Source of the DNA: Mariniflexile fucanivorans
Lineage (GTDB): Bacteria > Bacteroidota > Bacteroidia > Flavobacteriales > Flavobacteriaceae
Length of the DNA stretch: 64,000 nucleotides
NCBI RefSeq assembly: GCF_004341235.1
Contig: NZ_SLUP01000001.1
Location: forward strand, 310,001 to 374,000
Direction: 5' to 3'
Shown: piece after piece, positions 61,213 to 64,000 of the stretch
How positions within the stretch are numbered: the stretch's first letter is position 1
Layout: every line of letters starts with the position of its first letter
Notes under the pieces: model-generated
The model's database searches: none
Told to the model about the DNA's origin: nothing
What the model saw: only the letters and a program-made list of their open reading frames with translations
Translations under genes and position numbers: made by a program

Positions 61213-64000
61213 CTAATTTACTATTATTTTTTTAGTGATTACTTGCCCAGATTTGGTTCTAAACCAAGCTACATAAGTACCAATTGAAACATTGTTTATT
61301 TTTATACCATTATTTAATACTTCTGGTGATACATTGTTAAACTCCAATACTGTTTGTCCACGCATGTTTACTATGGCCAACTTATCAATTGAAGTATTTA
61401 ATTTTTTACCATATAATGTATTTGTTGTATTTTGAAAATAAATAAAATTTTCGCTAATTGCTGCTTCCTCTGTACCTAAACTTTGTTGTTTCGATTGAAA
61501 AACAATCTCAAACCTTTTATCAAACTTTCCTACAGGTGAAGTAAAACTGTATGCTGAGCTTTGTTTTAGATCATAATAAGTATCTGTATCATTATCTCTT
61601 AAATAAACTTCTTGGTCGTCTCCAATACCCACAAACTCTGTTGCTTTAATTTCAAAGCTGTTATTGCCCGATGATTTAAAATTTAACGGAATAATTTTAT
61701 CGCTAGTAATGGAACCATATGCCTGCATATTCATATTTTTTCCTTCTAAATTCAAATTAAAATCGTTGTTATTTAAATCGCCACATTCAGCATCATAACC
61801 ATAATCGTAACTATCGGTAGTATAGTCACTAAACCCTAAAACCAATTCTCTTTTCATTTTTGGCCCAACAACCGAGTTAAACTCTAAGCGTATTTTCTGC
61901 ATTGAACTTGTTTGTTCTTCACTATATGTACTTGTTTCTTTCGATTTTGAATTTGATGACTTAAAAAATGTCGAACCATTGTTATAAGTTCCGTCTGCAT
62001 CAGCTTCTTTTATAAATACTCGCTGACTATTATTAAATTCAACAGTGCCATTTCCTACAATTTCAACAACAAAGCCTTGTCCTATAGGCAAGTATTTTGT
62101 TGGAGGCAATGTGCCTTCCAATGCACCAGTTGTTGCTCCATATATTCCAACAAACTGAGAAGCTCTTACCGCATCTAAATTATTAACTTGGGCATAGCCT
62201 CCTTGGTATTGGTCTAAATAATGAGAATCGCCAGCCCATTGTTGCCATAATTGTAACGTACCGTCTATTACCCCTGCATTATCATTGATAAATTTTTCTA
62301 TATCTAAAGCAGATGGATAAGGATTCCCTAATAAATACTCTGTTTTAGAAACAGAACTAACAGATCCTTCACCTCCTTTATCGGTTACATTTACTAAAAT
62401 AGTACCGTTATTTGGCTTGCCTTCAAAAATATATTGTTGCTGCAATCCGGCATTCCCAGTACCTTTTTGTGAATAACCTGTTCCAGGCGACAATGATGTT
62501 GTTTCTGGGTTTATTGATACCCAATCCCAATAAGTCACACCATTTTTATAGGTGTACAACCAGGTTTTACTTATTTTACCAATTTGGTTATAAGCAGTAG
62601 TAAAAGACATATTGAATTTAGATTCATCTTTTAACATATTTAATTTAAAAGCTGAATTGTTAGTGTTACCTGTTGAAGCATTATTATCTATTAAACTTGT
62701 AGCTGCTTTGGCCCCTACTGGTGATGACCAATAATTATATCTAAAAGCATTTGATGTTCCTTCTTGTCGTCTCAAGAGTTTTCCATTCTCAGAAGTTACC
62801 AAATCACTATTAACAGTTTGTATTAATTGAGAATCATTCATTAAATCTATTGTACCATTTAACTCTAAATACCAAGTGTTTTTAATAAAGTTATCTCCTT
62901 CTACTGTTAAAGTTTTATCAGCATCTACTATCAACCCTAGATTAGTATGTGAAATGGATGTTGTAACATCATTTTTTATATGAACAATTGCCCAATCTTT
63001 ATTTTGAATTTCACTAACATCCCAAACATTACCATATAACCAAATATCGTTACTAGACCAATCTCCAGAGGCTTGTGAAACATAAGGTATTGGTGCCGTT
63101 TGTTCATTTAAGTTTGTGATATTATGCATTTGAAGTTCATGATTATTACTTGAATAATCTGCAACAGTATTATTAGCAATATCATTCATTGTATAATAAG
63201 CTTGCAAATTACTCCATGATACTTTTTCAAGTGAACCAAAATCTTGAATTTCTTTTGGCAAAATTTTCCCTTTCACGTTCCCTTCATTATTCTCAATTTC
63301 CTGATACACCATTTGCTGTAATTGGTCATCTGTTAATGCTTTGTTGAACACTCTTACCTCATCCATGTTTCCACGAAAATAATCTGCTCCTGTTGTGCTT
63401 GTATTGGTAGGATATCTGCCAACCACAAACCCTCTTGTAGAATAAATATGTGTACTGCCGTTGAAATTTTTTGTTAATAATTCAGAATTTAGTTTTGAAT
63501 TTGTTGTAGTATTTACTAATTCTCCATTAAGATAAAGTTTTAAAGTTTTTGTAGAAGAATTAAAAACACCAGCAACGTGATACCAACGATCATTTACCAT
63601 TTTAATATTTTTACTAGACGCAGGCTGTACCTGAATATTACTTGGGTTATTACTTCCAGAAGTTATTTGCTTTTGAGTGTAAACCAGAAACGCAGGTGTT
63701 CTAGCTTTTGTAATATACAACCTCACATTTTCTTGCCCAAAAAGGCTGTAATTAGTTGGTAGATTTCCAGCATCATCACTTTCTATTTTTACCCAACCCA
63801 TAATGGTAGATTCAGTCCAGTTTGTAATTAATGAACTGGTATCTAGATAATCATTAACCCCATCAAAATATAGCATAGCTTCAGATGGAACATTAGCAAT
63901 TGTATAAACAGTATCTCTAAAATCTACATCACCACCCGAGTTAACGTCGCCATCTGTATCGGGTAATGACACTGGATTATTTATATTCCCATTAACATCA
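61213..64000 (-). CDS. Large surface protein with LamG-like domain and T9SS type A sorting domain (5' end cut)
   Basis: The frame is open to the window end with no stop, so the N-terminus lies beyond 64000; a GTG at 63970 is internal. At least 929 residues are visible. The upstream part has DTDGDVNSGGDVDF, like calcium-binding thrombospondin type 3 repeats. A LamG/concanavalin-like domain follows (LYFDGVNDYLDTSS ... TIMGWVKIES). The middle has beta-rich stretches common in large flavobacterial surface proteins. The end, from about the last 75 residues (IVNMRGQTVLEFN ... GIKINNVSIGTYVAWFRT ... TKKIIVN), is a typical T9SS type A C-terminal sorting domain. Expected to be secreted and attached to the cell surface. 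Confidence 0.9.
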   Translation of the reverse strand, partial: DVNGNINNPVSLPDTDGDVNSGGDVDFRDTVYTIANVPSEAMLYFDGVNDYLDTSSLITNWTESTIMGWVKIESDDAGNLPTNYSLFGQENVRLYITKARTPAFLVYTQKQITSGSNNPSNIQVQPASSKNIKMVNDRWYHVAGVFNSSTKTLKLYLNGELVNTTTNSKLNSELLTKNFNGSTHIYSTRGFVVGRYPTNTSTTGADYFRGNMDEVRVFNKALTDDQLQQMVYQEIENNEGNVKGKILPKEIQDFGSLEKVSWSNLQAYYTMNDIANNTVADYSSNNHELQMHNITNLNEQTAPIPYVSQASGDWSSNDIWLYGNVWDVSEIQNKDWAIVHIKNDVTTSISHTNLGLIVDADKTLTVEGDNFIKNTWYLELNGTIDLMNDSQLIQTVNSDLVTSENGKLLRRQEGTSNAFRYNYWSSPVGAKAATSLIDNNASTGNTNNSAFKLNMLKDESKFNMSFTTAYNQIGKISKTWLYTYKNGVTYWDWVSINPETTSLSPGTGYSQKGTGNAGLQQQYIFEGKPNNGTILVNVTDKGGEGSVSSVSKTEYLLGNPYPSALDIEKFINDNAGVIDGTLQLWQQWAGDSHYLDQYQGGYAQVNNLDAVRASQFVGIYGATTGALEGTLPPTKYLPIGQGFVVEIVGNGTVEFNNSQRVFIKEADADGTYNNGSTFFKSSNSKSKETSTYSEEQTSSMQKIRLEFNSVVGPKMKRELVLGFSDYTTDSYDYGYDAECGDLNNNDFNLNLEGKNMNMQAYGSITSDKIIPLNFKSSGNNSFEIKATEFVGIGDDQEVYLRDNDTDTYYDLKQSSAYSFTSPVGKFDKRFEIVFQSKQQSLGTEEAAISENFIYFQNTTNTLYGKKLNTSIDKLAIVNMRGQTVLEFNNVSPEVLNNGIKINNVSIGTYVAWFRTKSGQVITKKIIVN

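Noticed and set aside
61213-63972. A complete T9SS gene starting at the GTG at 63970
   Set aside because: The frame continues in the same style to the window end with no stop and no signal peptide at the GTG.

Overview
The window is AT-rich chromosomal DNA from a member of the Flavobacteriaceae (Bacteroidota), most likely marine. The evidence is a protein ending in a type IX secretion (T9SS) sorting domain, TonB-dependent receptors with carboxypeptidase-regulatory-like N-termini, a full SUF operon, DUF2480/DUF3078/DUF5689 families, a DksA homologue lacking its zinc cysteines, and TAnnTTTG promoter boxes with no clear Shine-Dalgarno sites. No rRNA, tRNA, CRISPR array, prophage or intact insertion sequence was seen. 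No spacer exceeds 300 bases; the longest (41650-41934, 9521-9776, 54396-54596) hold only promoter-like AT-rich DNA and short palindromes.

Layout. 1-9.5 kb: an incomplete secreted metalloprotease, Xaa-Pro aminopeptidase, aspartokinase beside an ACT-like protein, a CoA-disulfide reductase/rhodanese fusion, an alpha/beta hydrolase, two tandem small putative zinc-binding proteins, and ThiL. 9.7-17.2 kb: the SUF iron-sulfur locus (sufA-B-C-D, a toxin-antitoxin pair, sufS, a small exported protein, sufE, a DUF59 gene), whose spacers carry several kinds of repeat. 17.2-24.2 kb: an ABC exporter, DUF2480, DUF3078, a class A penicillin-binding protein and HflX. 24.3-31.2 kb: two endonuclease/exonuclease/phosphatase-fold enzymes flank a DUF5689 lipoprotein and a TonB receptor, plausibly a system for using extracellular nucleic acid or phosphodiesters. 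31.4-36.9 kb: a small membrane protein and a giant Oar-like TonB receptor with a perfect in-frame 1,704-bp tandem duplication. 37-46 kb: pgi, an M23 lipoprotein peptidase, tryptophan dioxygenase, DUF3108, a patatin/outer-membrane-barrel protein and uvrC. 46-49 kb: a RimK-type ligase operon. 49-52.3 kb: an NAD salvage operon (nicotinamide phosphoribosyltransferase, HAD protein, PRPP synthetase) next to its probable regulator NrtR. 52.5-56.5 kb: two tandem OmpA-like exported paralogues. 56.5-61.1 kb: ileS, dksA-like, lspA. 61.2-64 kb: a T9SS LamG surface protein, cut by the window edge.

The strongest observations are: (i) three copies of a palindromic site with core TGCGT-N7-ACACA, two in front of the nicotinamide phosphoribosyltransferase gene and one across the nrtR start, which together look like a complete NrtR regulatory circuit; (ii) the exact duplication in the Oar-like receptor; (iii) two copies of a composite ~131-bp inverted-repeat element, each between convergent genes and inverted relative to each other; (iv) a toxin-antitoxin pair embedded in the suf operon with sufS starting one base after the toxin stop; (v) the nuclease/OB-fold/TonB cluster; and (vi) the OmpA-like paralogue pair with terminal CxxC motifs.
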